Origin: Bradyrhizobium sp. AS23.2
Lineage (GTDB): Bacteria > Pseudomonadota > Alphaproteobacteria > Rhizobiales > Xanthobacteraceae
Reading direction: 5' to 3'
Length of the DNA: 62,556 nucleotides
NCBI RefSeq assembly: GCF_001908185.1
Contig: NZ_LGHM01000110.1
Span: 1-62,556, forward strand
Below the pieces are notes generated by a model, which saw only the letters and a list, made by a program, of their open reading frames with translations, had not been told where the DNA came from and did no database searches. The position numbers were made by a program, and so were the translations under genes. Shown piece by piece: positions 8,257-17,124 of the stretch. Each line of letters opens with the position of its first letter. Within the stretch, counting starts at the first letter, position 1.

Positions 8257-9546
8257 CTACGACGCCTTGCGATGCGGGGCGGATCCGCGACCCGACCTGC
8301 CCTTCAGCTTCTTGAGGAGCGGTCCGAGCAGCGAGCGTTTCGGCTTCTTCACCTCGCCGCGCCCGGCGAGACGGTTCGCCATGTTCTGGAACAGCTCGGT
8401 GGTGCGGTGGCTTTTGGAGACCTCCGCGATCATCTGGCCGTTATTGGCCGCAGTCGAGAACAGCTTCGAATCGAACGGGATCACTGCGATCGGCTGGCTC
8501 TCCATCGTCTTGGCGAACGCCTTGACCGCGATCTCCGCCCGCTTGTGCATGCCGACCTGGTTGATGCAGTACAGCGGCGGCCGGTCGTTCGGCCGCGCCG
8601 CCTTCAACACGCTCAGCATGTTCTTGGTGTTGCGTAAGTTCGCGAGATCGGGCTCGGCCACGATCACGATGTCGTCGGCGTTGACCAGCGCGCGCCGCGT
8701 CCAGCCCGACCATTGGTGGGGAACGTCGAGCACGATGCAGGGGGTGGTCATGCGCAGCGTGTCGAAGATCGCATCAAAAGCCTCGGCGCCGAAATCGTAG
8801 ACACGATCCAGCGTCGCGGGCGCCGCCAGCAGGCTGAGACGCTCGGTGCATTTGGCGAGCAGGCGCTCCAGCAGGGCCGTGTCAGGACGATCCTGCGACA
8901 GCACCGCGTTGGCGATGCCCTGAACCGGGTCCTGATTGTAGTCGAGGCCGGCGGTGCCGAAGGCGAGGTCGAGATCGATCACGACGGAATCGAGCGCGAG
9001 GTCGCGCGCGATCGTCCAGGCCACATTGTGCGCGACGGTGGAGGCGCCGACGCCGCCCTTGGCGCCGACCACCGCGATGACGCGGCCCGTGATGATGGCC
9101 TCGGACGCCGAGAACAGGCTGCAGATCGAGCGGACGACGTCGAGGGTTTCGATGGGTCCGACCACATAGTCGTTGACGCCGCGGCGCACCAGCTCGCGAT
9201 AGGGCGCGGTGTCGTTGGGATTGCCGATCACGACCACGCGGGTGCCGGGGTCGCAGACGCCGGCAAGGTCGTCGAGACCTTCGAGGATGTCGCGCGTGCC
9301 GTCGGACTCGATCACGATGACGTTCGGCGTCGGCATCGATTCATAGACTTCGATCGCCGCGGCGAGGCCGCCGTCCTTGGCGGTGAGGTGCGCCTTGGCA
9401 AGCCGGCGATCCTGCCCCGCCGCAGTTACCGCGGCGAGCGTCTGCTCGGTCTCGCAAAAGGCCTGCACGGAGATGCGAGGAACCGGCGCAATGTGTTCCT
9501 CGGGGTGCCGCGGATCGTCCGCTTCTTCGTCGTGGATGCCTGTCAT
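8257..9546 (-). CDS. cpaE: Pilus assembly ATPase-like localisation protein CpaE/TadZ
   Basis: A 429-residue protein with an atypical receiver-like N-terminal domain (VIVIESDGTRDILEGLDDLA, about 77-140) and a ParA/MinD-like ATPase domain. The deviant Walker A loop is at 161-170 (GAKGGVGAST), Walker B-like DLDLAFG follows near 193, and DVPHQW further on. TadZ proteins place the Tad pilus machine at the cell pole. It overlaps cpaD by 4 bp (ATGA) and is the last gene of cpaB-cpaC-cpaD-cpaE. The C-terminus is strongly basic (KKPKRSLLGPLLKKLKGRSG). The usual next genes (cpaF, tadB, tadC) are absent. Confidence 0.92.
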   Translation of the reverse strand: MTGIHDEEADDPRHPEEHIAPVPRISVQAFCETEQTLAAVTAAGQDRRLAKAHLTAKDGGLAAAIEVYESMPTPNVIVIESDGTRDILEGLDDLAGVCDPGTRVVVIGNPNDTAPYRELVRRGVNDYVVGPIETLDVVRSICSLFSASEAIITGRVIAVVGAKGGVGASTVAHNVAWTIARDLALDSVVIDLDLAFGTAGLDYNQDPVQGIANAVLSQDRPDTALLERLLAKCTERLSLLAAPATLDRVYDFGAEAFDAIFDTLRMTTPCIVLDVPHQWSGWTRRALVNADDIVIVAEPDLANLRNTKNMLSVLKAARPNDRPPLYCINQVGMHKRAEIAVKAFAKTMESQPIAVIPFDSKLFSTAANNGQMIAEVSKSHRTTELFQNMANRLAGRGEVKKPKRSLLGPLLKKLKGRSGRGSAPHRKAS

Positions 9547-10277
9547 TTTCCGGTGTCGCTGAGTTTGGCCTTCTCGGCCTCGGGATTGACGGTCGCGATC
9601 GGCGTGCCCTTACGGTAACGGTCGAAGGCGATGTCGCGCCGTGCGGTATAAGCAGGGGTCTCGGAGCGCGGCTGCTCGAGGTCGGCCGGGTTGTCGATCA
9701 TCGCCGCGAGATTGCGCTGGCTGGCGCAGCCCAGATTGAAGTACGGCCGGTTCTCGTTGTAGCCGGGGTCGAGGATGGACGGACCGACGTCTTCCGGCCA
9801 CAGCCCGCAGGGGCCGGCGACCGCGGCGATCCTGGAATAGCTCAGGCGGATGGTGGGCAGCAGTCCGGGATCCTCGGGGCGATACGGATGCTGGACGATG
9901 GCGCGCGACGGCACGCCGCCGGATGCGAGCACGGATCGGATTTGCTGATAGGTCGCCGCCGCAGCGCGCGAATTGGCGGTGTCGACGGGTACGTCGACGA
10001 CGACGGAGCCGGTGCCCTCGCGCACCCAGTCCCGGGCAATGCCCGCGACGTCCGAGTGCTGCGCGGCCGAGAGGCCGCCTCTGGACTTGCCGACGAAGAT
10101 CACGATCGAGCGCTTGCCTTCCTGCACCGCGATCGGATGGCGTTGGCGATAGTCGGTCGGCACTGTCTGGGTGACGATCTCGCCGGTGGTGTTGCAGGCG
10201 CCGAGCATGACGGACAGGCCCGTCAATGCCAGCGTGACGCTTAGATTGCGACGTCGATAGGCCATCGTCTTCGTCAT
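9543..10277 (-). CDS. cpaD: Tad pilus lipoprotein CpaD
   Basis: A 244-residue outer-membrane-associated lipoprotein with lipobox SVMLGACNTTG near residue 28. The body has the CpaD features DYRQRHPIAV, then FNLGCASQRNLAAMIDNPADL near residue 185. CpaD is thought to support the CpaC secretin. The ATG at 10277 has GGGGGATGAAG before it, preferred over the second Met. It lies 45 bp after cpaC and overlaps cpaE, so it belongs to the same operon. Confidence 0.92.
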   Translation of the reverse strand: MTKTMAYRRRNLSVTLALTGLSVMLGACNTTGEIVTQTVPTDYRQRHPIAVQEGKRSIVIFVGKSRGGLSAAQHSDVAGIARDWVREGTGSVVVDVPVDTANSRAAAATYQQIRSVLASGGVPSRAIVQHPYRPEDPGLLPTIRLSYSRIAAVAGPCGLWPEDVGPSILDPGYNENRPYFNLGCASQRNLAAMIDNPADLEQPRSETPAYTARRDIAFDRYRKGTPIATVNPEAEKAKLSDTGK

Positions 10278-10322
10278 CGCTTCATCCCCCCTCTTGCCCG
10301 TTCCCCAAGCCGTCCGTTCGTC

Positions 10323-11840
10323 TCAGTCGATGATGAAGCCGAAATCGCCGGGAGTGCCGTTGATCGGATCGACGCGGCGCGTAATGCCATAGAGGCGGTT
10401 CATGCGGCCGAGCAGCGCCGTCTGCGCATCGGACGCCGGCGCGAAGCCGTCGTCGGGCCGCGACAATTCCTTCTGGGCAACCGCGCGCACCACATAGGGC
10501 GTCACGATCACCATCAGCTCGGTCTCGTTGTTGACGTAGTCCTGGCTGCGGAACAGCGCGCCGAGGATCGGCACCTGGTCGACGCCGGGCAGGCCGTTGA
10601 TCGCCTGCTTGGTCTGCTGCTGGATCAGGCCGGCCATCGCCATTGAACCGCCCGAGGGAATTTCCAGCGTCGTCTCGGCGCGTCGGGTCTGGACCGAAGG
10701 GATGGTGATCGAGTTGGTCGAGTTCGAGGACAGCGCCTGCGACACCGTGATGGCGTTCTGAGCCGACAGCTCCGAGACCTCGGTCATCACGCGCAGGCTG
10801 ATCCGGCCCTCACTGAGCACGACCGGAGTGAAGTTCAAGGAGATGCCGAACTTCTTGTAGGTGATCTGGGTGGTACAGACGTGGGTGACCGGATCGCAGG
10901 AATAGCCCGCGGGAATCGGGAATTCGCCCCCCGCGATGAACGTCGCGGATTCACCCGAGATCGCCGTCAGGCTCGGCTCGGCCAGGGTGCGCATCACGCC
11001 GGCGCTTTCCATCGCGCGCATCGTGGCGCTGACCGTGGCAACGCCCTTGGCGAGGCCGGCCACGCCGAGCCCGTTGTTGCTGACCAGCGGTCCGCCGCTG
11101 GCCGAGAACGGGTTGGAATTGTTGAAATTCACCACCGCGGTGCCGGCGTTCAGGCTGGCGCTGAGATCGACACCCAGCTGCTTGACGATGTCGCGGCGCA
11201 CTTCGCCGACGACGACCTTGAGCATCACCTGGTCGCGGCCGCGCACGACGATGTTGTTGACGACCTTTTCGCTGCTGCCGACGAGCTTTGCGGCAACGTC
11301 GCCGGCCTGCTGGGCCTCGACCGGGCTCGACACCGAGCCGGTCAGCATCACGCTGTCGCCGACGCCTTCGATCTGCACGCCCGGCAGCGACTGGCGCAGC
11401 GCGGTGCGCATGCCGTTGAGGTCGCGCTTCACCGCGATGTCGTAGGAGGCGACCTGCTGGCCGTCGGCGCTGAAGAACACGACGTTGGTCTGGCCGACCT
11501 GGCCGCCGATGATATAGGCACGCTGCGCCGAGCGGATCACCGCATTGGCGATCTTGGGATCGGCCACCAGCACGTCCTTGACCTCGCGCGGCAGGTCGAT
11601 GACGACCGACTTGCCGACGCCGAGCGACAGGAAGCGCGTCCGGGCCGGCGTGATGGTCGCGACCGACGTCACGCCGAGATCAGGCATCTGCATCGGCGCC
11701 TGGTCGCCGACCGGCGCATCCGCGGCGCTGACCCAATCGGAGGCTGCGAGCAGCCCCAGCATCAGCATCGTCCCCGTCCAGAACGAGCGTGCGCGCTTCC
11801 CCCGAATGCGCAAGCCCGCCCTATCTCCCCCGTAGTTCAT
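10323..11840 (-). CDS. cpaC: Type II/IV secretin CpaC (RcpA)
   Basis: A 505-residue secretin. A signal peptide (MLGLLAASDWVSAADA) is followed by an N-terminal pilus domain (LSLGVGKSVVIDLPREVKDV), a BON-type domain (GVGDSVMLTGSVSSPVEAQQ), and the C-terminal secretin domain with FIAGGEFPIPAG, VQTRRAETTLEIPSGGSMAM and GLPGVDQVPILGALF, a classic secretin signature. It forms the outer-membrane pore for the Flp pilus. Two Cys (in YSCDPVTHVCT) sit in a short insertion of the secretin domain. It follows cpaB by 10 bp. Confidence 0.95.
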   Translation of the reverse strand: MNYGGDRAGLRIRGKRARSFWTGTMLMLGLLAASDWVSAADAPVGDQAPMQMPDLGVTSVATITPARTRFLSLGVGKSVVIDLPREVKDVLVADPKIANAVIRSAQRAYIIGGQVGQTNVVFFSADGQQVASYDIAVKRDLNGMRTALRQSLPGVQIEGVGDSVMLTGSVSSPVEAQQAGDVAAKLVGSSEKVVNNIVVRGRDQVMLKVVVGEVRRDIVKQLGVDLSASLNAGTAVVNFNNSNPFSASGGPLVSNNGLGVAGLAKGVATVSATMRAMESAGVMRTLAEPSLTAISGESATFIAGGEFPIPAGYSCDPVTHVCTTQITYKKFGISLNFTPVVLSEGRISLRVMTEVSELSAQNAITVSQALSSNSTNSITIPSVQTRRAETTLEIPSGGSMAMAGLIQQQTKQAINGLPGVDQVPILGALFRSQDYVNNETELMVIVTPYVVRAVAQKELSRPDDGFAPASDAQTALLGRMNRLYGITRRVDPINGTPGDFGFIID

Positions 11841-11850
11841 GGTATCCCCA

Positions 11851-12672
11851 TCACTTCTGTGACGTCAGTTGCCGTGCCTGCACCCCGTAGCGGATGACAT
11901 TGACGCCGCCGGGCCGCTTGATCGCCTGGTCCTCGGGCGTACCGTCCGCCGCGTTGGCATCGACGATGCTGCGCAGCGCGAGCGTCAGCGTGCCGCCCTG
12001 GCGCGCGGCCGATAGTGTGGCGACCTGGTCGGGCCTGAGCTCGAGCGTGACGGTCTTGCCGACGACGGCGTTCTGGCCGTCTTTTTCCTTCGGCGCCTGG
12101 TCGATCGCGAGCACGCGGATGTTGCTCAGGATGACCTCGGAAATGACGAGGTCGTTGCCGCCGGTTGGACCGTTGGTGCTGCCGCCATCAGGATTCTTCA
12201 GGCGGCGGGTCAGGACGATGTCGACGCGGTCGTTCGGCAGGATAAAGCCGCCGGCGCCGGTCTCGGCGGAAATCTCGGTGGAGACGGCCCGCATGCCGGA
12301 AGGCAGGATCGCGGCCATGAACCCGGAGCCTTCGGCCTTCACCAGCTTCTGCTCGCGGATCGGCTCCCCCTGCATCAAGGGGACGCGTGCAATTGAACCG
12401 GCGATCTGGGTCTGGGCCTCGGGCCTGTTGTCGCGGCGGATGAAGGCGCTGCTCGCAGTCGCCGCCGGCCAGCTCTGCCATTGCAGGTCCTCAGGCTTCA
12501 CAGCCTGGCCGAGCTGAATGTCGTTCTTCGCGATCAGGACCTCGACCGTCGGCAGCTTCTCGGCGACGGGGAGGATGGGCGCGGGCTTGTTGTCATAGCC
12601 GCTCGCCAGATACGCAGCGACGCCGCCGGCGCCCAGCGCGATGACGAGAACGACAATGCGTGCGGTGTTCAT
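11851..12672 (-). CDS. cpaB: Flp pilus assembly protein CpaB (RcpC)
   Basis: A 273-residue protein with one N-terminal membrane segment (IVVLVIALGAGGVAAYLAS), a SAF-type domain (VEVLIAKNDIQLGQAVKPEDL, about 47-70) and the RcpC conserved C-terminal region (FILPNDRVDIVLTRR). It is periplasmic and works with the CpaC secretin. It is the first gene of the cpaBCDE operon here. The pilin and prepilin peptidase genes that often precede cpaB are not present: gshB, on the same strand, lies upstream. Confidence 0.93.
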   Translation of the reverse strand: MNTARIVVLVIALGAGGVAAYLASGYDNKPAPILPVAEKLPTVEVLIAKNDIQLGQAVKPEDLQWQSWPAATASSAFIRRDNRPEAQTQIAGSIARVPLMQGEPIREQKLVKAEGSGFMAAILPSGMRAVSTEISAETGAGGFILPNDRVDIVLTRRLKNPDGGSTNGPTGGNDLVISEVILSNIRVLAIDQAPKEKDGQNAVVGKTVTLELRPDQVATLSAARQGGTLTLALRSIVDANAADGTPEDQAIKRPGGVNVIRYGVQARQLTSQK

Positions 12673-13100
12673 ACGCTTCTACTCTTACGCCGGGCACTCG
12701 AACCGCACGTGGCGGCTTCCCCGGTGTCGATGAGTAGGGAGTAAAGGTATAAGGGGTGTTGCGAGGCCGAATGTGATGGCCGGTCACGATCCGAGTTTTG
12801 GGCAGATGGTGAATGCCGCGTTATTCGGCGGGCAATGGCCCCCGTAGATTCACGCGATGCGGCCCCCGCGTTCGAACGAGGCGCGCGGCGTCATGGTGAA
12901 TGGGTGGTTAGTGGCGTGTGAGCGAGATGCCGCGCGATCGTGCTAGCGAACGATGCGATGACCGACCCTCATCCTGAGGAGCTTGCGCAGCAAGCGTCTC
13001 GAAGGATGAAGGCCCGGCCGGTGGCCTCGCCCTTCGAGACGCCGCGCACGCGCGGCTCCTCAGGGTGAGGGTCGTTAATGGCGCTACGAAGTGACAGGCG
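12673..13100. other. Gene-free stretch upstream of cpaB
   Basis: Positions 12673-12960 would hold the cpaB promoter, but I see no convincing sigma70 motif. The right part contains one palindromic intergenic repeat, listed separately. No coding potential was recognised. Confidence 0.5.
12964..13073. repeat. Palindromic intergenic repeat (GACCCTCATCCTGAGG type)
   Basis: The ends are inverted (GACCCTCATCCTGAGGAGC and GCTCCTCAGGGTGAGGGTC) and inner GTCTCGAAGGATGAAGG and CCTTCGAGACG segments pair again, so the RNA can fold into a long hairpin. A relative lies at 21615-21730 and a shortened piece at 50774-50801. Confidence 0.85.
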
Positions 13101-14045
13101 CTACTTCGCTCGCTTCTGCTCGATCACGTCCCAGATCTTCGCCGCAATATCGGGACCGCCGAGCCGCGCGATGGCGCGGATGCCGGTGGGGGATGTCACG
13201 TTGATCTCGGTGAGGTTGCCGTTGATGACGTCGAGACCGACGAACAGCAGGCCGCGTTCGCGCAGCGCCGGCCCAACCGTCTCACAGATCTCGCGCTCGC
13301 GCGGGCTGAGCTCGGTCTCCTTTGCCGCGCCGCCGCGCACCATGTTGGAGCGCAGATCGTCGGCGGCCGGCACACGGTTCACCGCGCCCGCGAACTCGCC
13401 GTTGACCAGGATGATGCGCTTGTCGCCGTGCTTCACCTCGGGAATGAACTGCTGGATCACCCAGGCCTCCTTGAAGGTCACCGAGAACATGTCGAACAGC
13501 GAGCCGAAATTCATGTCCTGCGGCATCACGCGGAACACCGCGGCGCCGCCATGGCCGTGCAACGGCTTCATGACGACGGCGCCGTACCGGTCGCGGAAGG
13601 CGTTGATCTCGTCGAGATCGCGCGAGATCAACGTCGGTGGCATCAGCTGCGGAAAGTTCATCACGAACAATTTTTCCGGCGCATTGCGCACGGACGCCGG
13701 GTCGTTGACGACCAGCGTCTTCGGATGAATGCGCTCGAGCAGATGCGTCGAGGTGATGTAGGCGAGGTCGAACGGCGGATCCTGGCGGAGCAGCACCACG
13801 TCAAAACCGTTGAGCGCCTCGCGACGGGGTTCGCCGAGGGTGAAGTGATCGCCAGGCTCGTCGCGCACGGTCAGGAGCTGAACCGGTGCGACGATCTCGT
13901 CGCCGACCATCGAGAGCTTGTCGGGCGTGTAATAGGACAGGCTGTGACCGCGCTTCTGTGCCTCCAGAAGCAGCGCAAAGGTGGAATCGCCTTTGATATT
14001 GATGCGGGCGATGGGGTCCATCTGGACGGCGACGTTCAGTTTCAT
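13101..14045 (-). CDS. gshB: Glutathione synthetase
   Basis: A 314-residue ATP-grasp enzyme joining gamma-glutamylcysteine and glycine. Start at 14045 (MKLNVAVQMDPI) with AAAGG upstream. Typical elements: QMDPIARINIKGDSTFAL, LLRQDPPFDLAYI, GAVVMKPLHGHGGAAVFR (ATP-binding loop) and near the end DVINGNLTEINVTSPTGI. It is the last gene of rsmI-yraN-gshB, with 10 bp after yraN. The length fits bacterial GshB. Confidence 0.97.
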   Translation of the reverse strand: MKLNVAVQMDPIARINIKGDSTFALLLEAQKRGHSLSYYTPDKLSMVGDEIVAPVQLLTVRDEPGDHFTLGEPRREALNGFDVVLLRQDPPFDLAYITSTHLLERIHPKTLVVNDPASVRNAPEKLFVMNFPQLMPPTLISRDLDEINAFRDRYGAVVMKPLHGHGGAAVFRVMPQDMNFGSLFDMFSVTFKEAWVIQQFIPEVKHGDKRIILVNGEFAGAVNRVPAADDLRSNMVRGGAAKETELSPREREICETVGPALRERGLLFVGLDVINGNLTEINVTSPTGIRAIARLGGPDIAAKIWDVIEQKRAK

Positions 14046-14055
14046 GGTCTGCCTT

Positions 14056-14457
14056 TCAGGTCGAGGCGTCGAATGCCGCCAACACATGGCGCGGAAGTCG
14101 CTTCGGCGCAATCAGCATGGCGTCGAATCGCAATTCGAATTCGGCATGCTCGGGATGCGCTACGAGCCAGCCTTGCGCGGCGTCGATGATGCGCTGCTGC
14201 TGGCGCGGGGTCACGGCGAAGGCGGCGTCATCCAGCGTCGCGCGCGCCTTGACCTCGACGAAGGCGATCAGGTTGCGGCGGCGCGCCACGATGTCGATCT
14301 CACCATGCGGGGTGCGGTAGCGCTTGGCGAGGATGCGATAGCCCTTGGCCATGAGGTAGGCTGCGGCGCGGCTCTCCGCGGAGATGCCGGTGCGGAACGC
14401 GGCGACGCGTTCGGGCGAGGCTACTTTCGGTTCCTCAGCCCCCTCAGCCTTCGCCAT
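14056..14457 (-). CDS. yraN: YraN family endonuclease-like protein (UPF0102)
   Basis: A 133-residue protein with the restriction-endonuclease-like fold of the YraN family: AESRAAAYLMAKGYRILAKR, then HGEIDIVARRRNLIAFVEVKA, which carries the Glu-Asp-Glu-x-Lys catalytic pattern. The biochemical role is poorly known; a link to DNA processing is likely. Start at 14457 chosen because the conserved family begins soon after, and this start overlaps the end of rsmI by 14 bp, suggesting coupling. Confidence 0.9.
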   Translation of the reverse strand: MAKAEGAEEPKVASPERVAAFRTGISAESRAAAYLMAKGYRILAKRYRTPHGEIDIVARRRNLIAFVEVKARATLDDAAFAVTPRQQQRIIDAAQGWLVAHPEHAEFELRFDAMLIAPKRLPRHVLAAFDAST

Positions 14458-15418
14458 CGCCGCCCCGCAAATCCTTGTGCAGATTCTTGTGCAGATTCTT
14501 GGCGAGTTCGAGCGCGCGGGCATAGACCTCGCGGCGCGGCCGTCCCGAAAGTGCGACCGCATGCGCCACCGCATCCTTGACGCTATGCGCGGCAAGCTGC
14601 TCGCGCAGGAGATCGTCCAGCGCATCCGGTGTCAGCACCTCGGCGTCCGCCGCAGGCGGGCCGATCACCAGCACGAATTCGCCGCGCGTCTCCAGCGCAT
14701 CAGCCTCGCGCGCCAGCTCATGCAGCGTCGCGCGCGAAACTTCCTCGTGCAGCTTCGTCAGCTCGCGGCAGATCGCGGCCTCGCGCGTTCCCATGATCTC
14801 GGCGAGCTCGGCGAGCGTGTCCTGCACGCGGTTGCCGGATTCGAACATCACAAGCGTCGCATCGATGCGCGCGAGCTCGGCAAGGCGCGACCTGCGCGCG
14901 GCGGATTTCGCCGGCAGGAAACCCTCGAAGAAGAAACGGTCGGTCGGCAGCGCCGCGACCGACAGCGCCGCCAGCACCGAGGACGGGCCGGGCAGCGCAT
15001 AAACGGCGTGGCCGGCCGCGCAGACCTCGCGCACCAGCTTGAAGCCGGGGTCGGAGATCAGTGGCGTGCCGGCGTCCGACACCAGCGCGACCGAGCCGCC
15101 CTGCCCCAGCGCCTCCAGGATTTTTGGACGCGCGGCTTCCGCGTTGTACTCGTGATAGGGTTTGAGCTGGGCCGCGATGGCATAGCGCTCGGTCAGGCGC
15201 CGCGTGATGCGGGTGTCTTCGCAGGCGATGACGTCGACGCCCGCGAGCGTCCGAAGCGCCCGCAGCGTAATGTCGCCGAGATTGCCGATGGGGGTTGCGA
15301 CCAGATGGAGGCCCGGCGCCGCCTTCGGGGCGGCGAGGTGATGAGCATCGATGGAGAAACCGCGCGAGGCGGCGTCTGTGCCTTCAGGCGTATTTATCGG
15401 GGCCGGCTTTGCGCGCAT
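14444..15418 (-). CDS. rsmI: 16S rRNA (cytidine-1402 2'-O)-methyltransferase RsmI
   Basis: A 324-residue SAM-dependent enzyme of the tetrapyrrole methylase fold. It shows LHLVATPIGNLGDITLRAL, CEDTRITRRL, VALVSDAGTPLISDPG and ALPGPSSVLAALSVA, all family signatures. It modifies the decoding centre of 16S rRNA with RsmH. It is first in rsmI-yraN-gshB and divergent from the lipoprotein gene at 15781. A 12-bp tandem duplication (14474-14497) gives the C-terminal repeat KNLHKNLHK. Confidence 0.96.
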   Translation of the reverse strand: MRAKPAPINTPEGTDAASRGFSIDAHHLAAPKAAPGLHLVATPIGNLGDITLRALRTLAGVDVIACEDTRITRRLTERYAIAAQLKPYHEYNAEAARPKILEALGQGGSVALVSDAGTPLISDPGFKLVREVCAAGHAVYALPGPSSVLAALSVAALPTDRFFFEGFLPAKSAARRSRLAELARIDATLVMFESGNRVQDTLAELAEIMGTREAAICRELTKLHEEVSRATLHELAREADALETRGEFVLVIGPPAADAEVLTPDALDDLLREQLAAHSVKDAVAHAVALSGRPRREVYARALELAKNLHKNLHKDLRGGDGEG

Positions 15419-15780
15419 AATGAAACGAACTTAGGCATGATCCGGAGGGCTGGGAACCGGTCCTCCGAAAAAGATAAAAAGATGATGTCTGGGCCAGATA
15501 CTAAGTCATGGGGTGAGGAAGGACGGAAATGTGATCCATCCGGGGTCACATTCGAGAGGGAATGAAGCGTCAGCGCCATATTCACGGCGGAAACGCCCCC
15601 TTGATGCTGCGTGACGGACGGCGAATAGCTAGCCAGGACTCGAGGTGCGGCCGCGTTAAGAGGTCATTATCCTTTTGTTTTAGTTAACTATTTGTCGACA
15701 ATATGCCTGAATCCGCGGCTTGTGTCGCGGAAAGAGTTGTCGTGACTGGCCGGAGAGGGCCGGTCAGAAGAGAAGTTGCC
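15419..15780. other. Divergent promoter region of rsmI and the lipoprotein gene
   Basis: No gene is recognised. The stretch carries A+T-rich tracts (15471-15484 and 15670-15702) that would suit promoters for both genes, but no clear boxes could be assigned. An in-frame ATG at 15703 precedes the chosen start of the downstream gene by 26 codons. Confidence 0.4.
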
Positions 15781-17013
15781 ATGCTGGGCCCGCGCGAATT
15801 GAAGTCTCCCGATCAGGGGCCCCGATTGTCGGGAGCGACCCGGCGGAGCGCCCTTGGGCTCTTGCTCGGCGCGCCCGTGCTGTCGGCCTGCTCCGGCGTG
15901 CAGCAGAGCCTCAGCCAGTTCTCCAGTCCGTTCGGCGGTTCCGCGCCCCCGGCTCAGCCGGCCGGCCCGCCGCAGCAGGCCACCACCGCCGGCACAGGCG
16001 GGGTGAAGGTCGCCGTGATCCTGCCGCTCTCGGCGGCCGGCAACGCCGGGCTTGCGGCGCAATCCATGCGCAACGCCGCCGAGATGGCGCTGGCCGAGTT
16101 CCAGAATCCCAACATCCAGCTCCTGATCAAGGACGACAACGGCAGCCCGCAAGGCGCGCTGGCAGGCGCGCAGCAGGCGGTCGACGAAGGCGCCGAGATC
16201 ATCGTGGGGCCGCTGTTCGCGCAGTCGGTGCCGGCGGTGGCGCAGGTCGCGCGCACGCGCGGCATATCGGTGATCGCGTTCTCGACCGATTCCAGCATTG
16301 CCGGCCGCGGTGTCTATCTGCTCAGCTTCCTGCCGGAGTCCGATGTCAACCGCATCGTCGAATATTCGGCCAGCATCGGAAAGCGCTCCGTCGCCGTGCT
16401 CGTGCCCGACAATGCCTATGGCAATGTCGTTGAGGCCGCGGTGAAAGCGGCGGTGCCACGGCGTGGCGGGCGTATCGTTGCCTTCGAGAAATACGGCGCC
16501 GATCGCGCGACGCCGGCGCGCACTGTCGCACAGCAGCTCGGCAGCGCGGATGCGCTGTTCATTGCCGATGACGGCGATGCCGTGGTTGCGGTGGCGGATG
16601 CGATGAGCGCGGCGGGTGCGAACTTACGCAACATCCAGCTGCTCGGCACCGGGCTGTGGGACAATCCGCGCGTCTATGCGAGCCCGGCGCTGCAGGGCGG
16701 CCTCTACGCCGCGCCCGATCCGGCGGGCTTCCGCGCTTTCTCCGGCCGCTATCGCACCAAATATGGCGGCGAGCCGGTGCGCACCGCCACGCTCGCCTAT
16801 GATGCAGTCGCCCTCGTCGCCGCGCTCGCACGCACGCAGGGCACCACGCGCTTCTCGTCCGACGTGCTCACCAATCCGTCGGGCTTCGCCGGCATCGACG
16901 GCCTGTTCCGCTTCCGTGCCGACGGCACCAACGAGCGCGGCCTAGCGGTGATGAAGGTAACGACCGGCGGAGGTGTTGCGGTCGCGGGTTCGCCGAAGAG
17001 CTTTGGGGCGTAG
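15781..17013 (+). CDS. Penicillin-binding protein activator / ABC-type ligand-binding lipoprotein
   Basis: A 410-residue periplasmic lipoprotein. Start at 15781 has AGAAGAGAAG before it; the upstream ATG at 15703 lacks one. An N-terminal RRSALGLLLGAPVLSACSG carries the lipobox. A type I periplasmic binding fold follows (VKVAVILPLSAAGNAGLAAQ, IIVGPLFAQSVPAVAQ, AVLVPDNAYGNVVEAA), as in the LpoA/LppC family that activates peptidoglycan synthases and in Leu/Ile/Val-binding proteins. The gene is divergent from rsmI, as lpoA homologues are in many proteobacteria. The exact ligand or partner is not shown. Confidence 0.85.
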   Translation: MLGPRELKSPDQGPRLSGATRRSALGLLLGAPVLSACSGVQQSLSQFSSPFGGSAPPAQPAGPPQQATTAGTGGVKVAVILPLSAAGNAGLAAQSMRNAAEMALAEFQNPNIQLLIKDDNGSPQGALAGAQQAVDEGAEIIVGPLFAQSVPAVAQVARTRGISVIAFSTDSSIAGRGVYLLSFLPESDVNRIVEYSASIGKRSVAVLVPDNAYGNVVEAAVKAAVPRRGGRIVAFEKYGADRATPARTVAQQLGSADALFIADDGDAVVAVADAMSAAGANLRNIQLLGTGLWDNPRVYASPALQGGLYAAPDPAGFRAFSGRYRTKYGGEPVRTATLAYDAVALVAALARTQGTTRFSSDVLTNPSGFAGIDGLFRFRADGTNERGLAVMKVTTGGGVAVAGSPKSFGA

Positions 17014-17016
17014 CCA

Positions 17017-17121
17017 GGTGCCGTAGGGTGGGCAAAGGCGCGCTATGCGCCGTGCCCACCATCTATCTGCAAATCGCATTGAAGTGGTGGGCACGCTTCG
17101 CTTTGCCCACCCTACGGCACC
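17017..17121. repeat. Palindromic intergenic repeat (CCGTAGGGTGGGCAAAG type)
   Basis: The ends GGTGCCGTAGGGTGGGCAAAG and CTTTGCCCACCCTACGGCACC are almost perfect inverted copies, with an inner GCGCGCTATGCGC hairpin. It lies between convergent genes and could terminate both. A close relative is at 31537-31630. Confidence 0.9.
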
Positions 17122-17124
17122 CAG

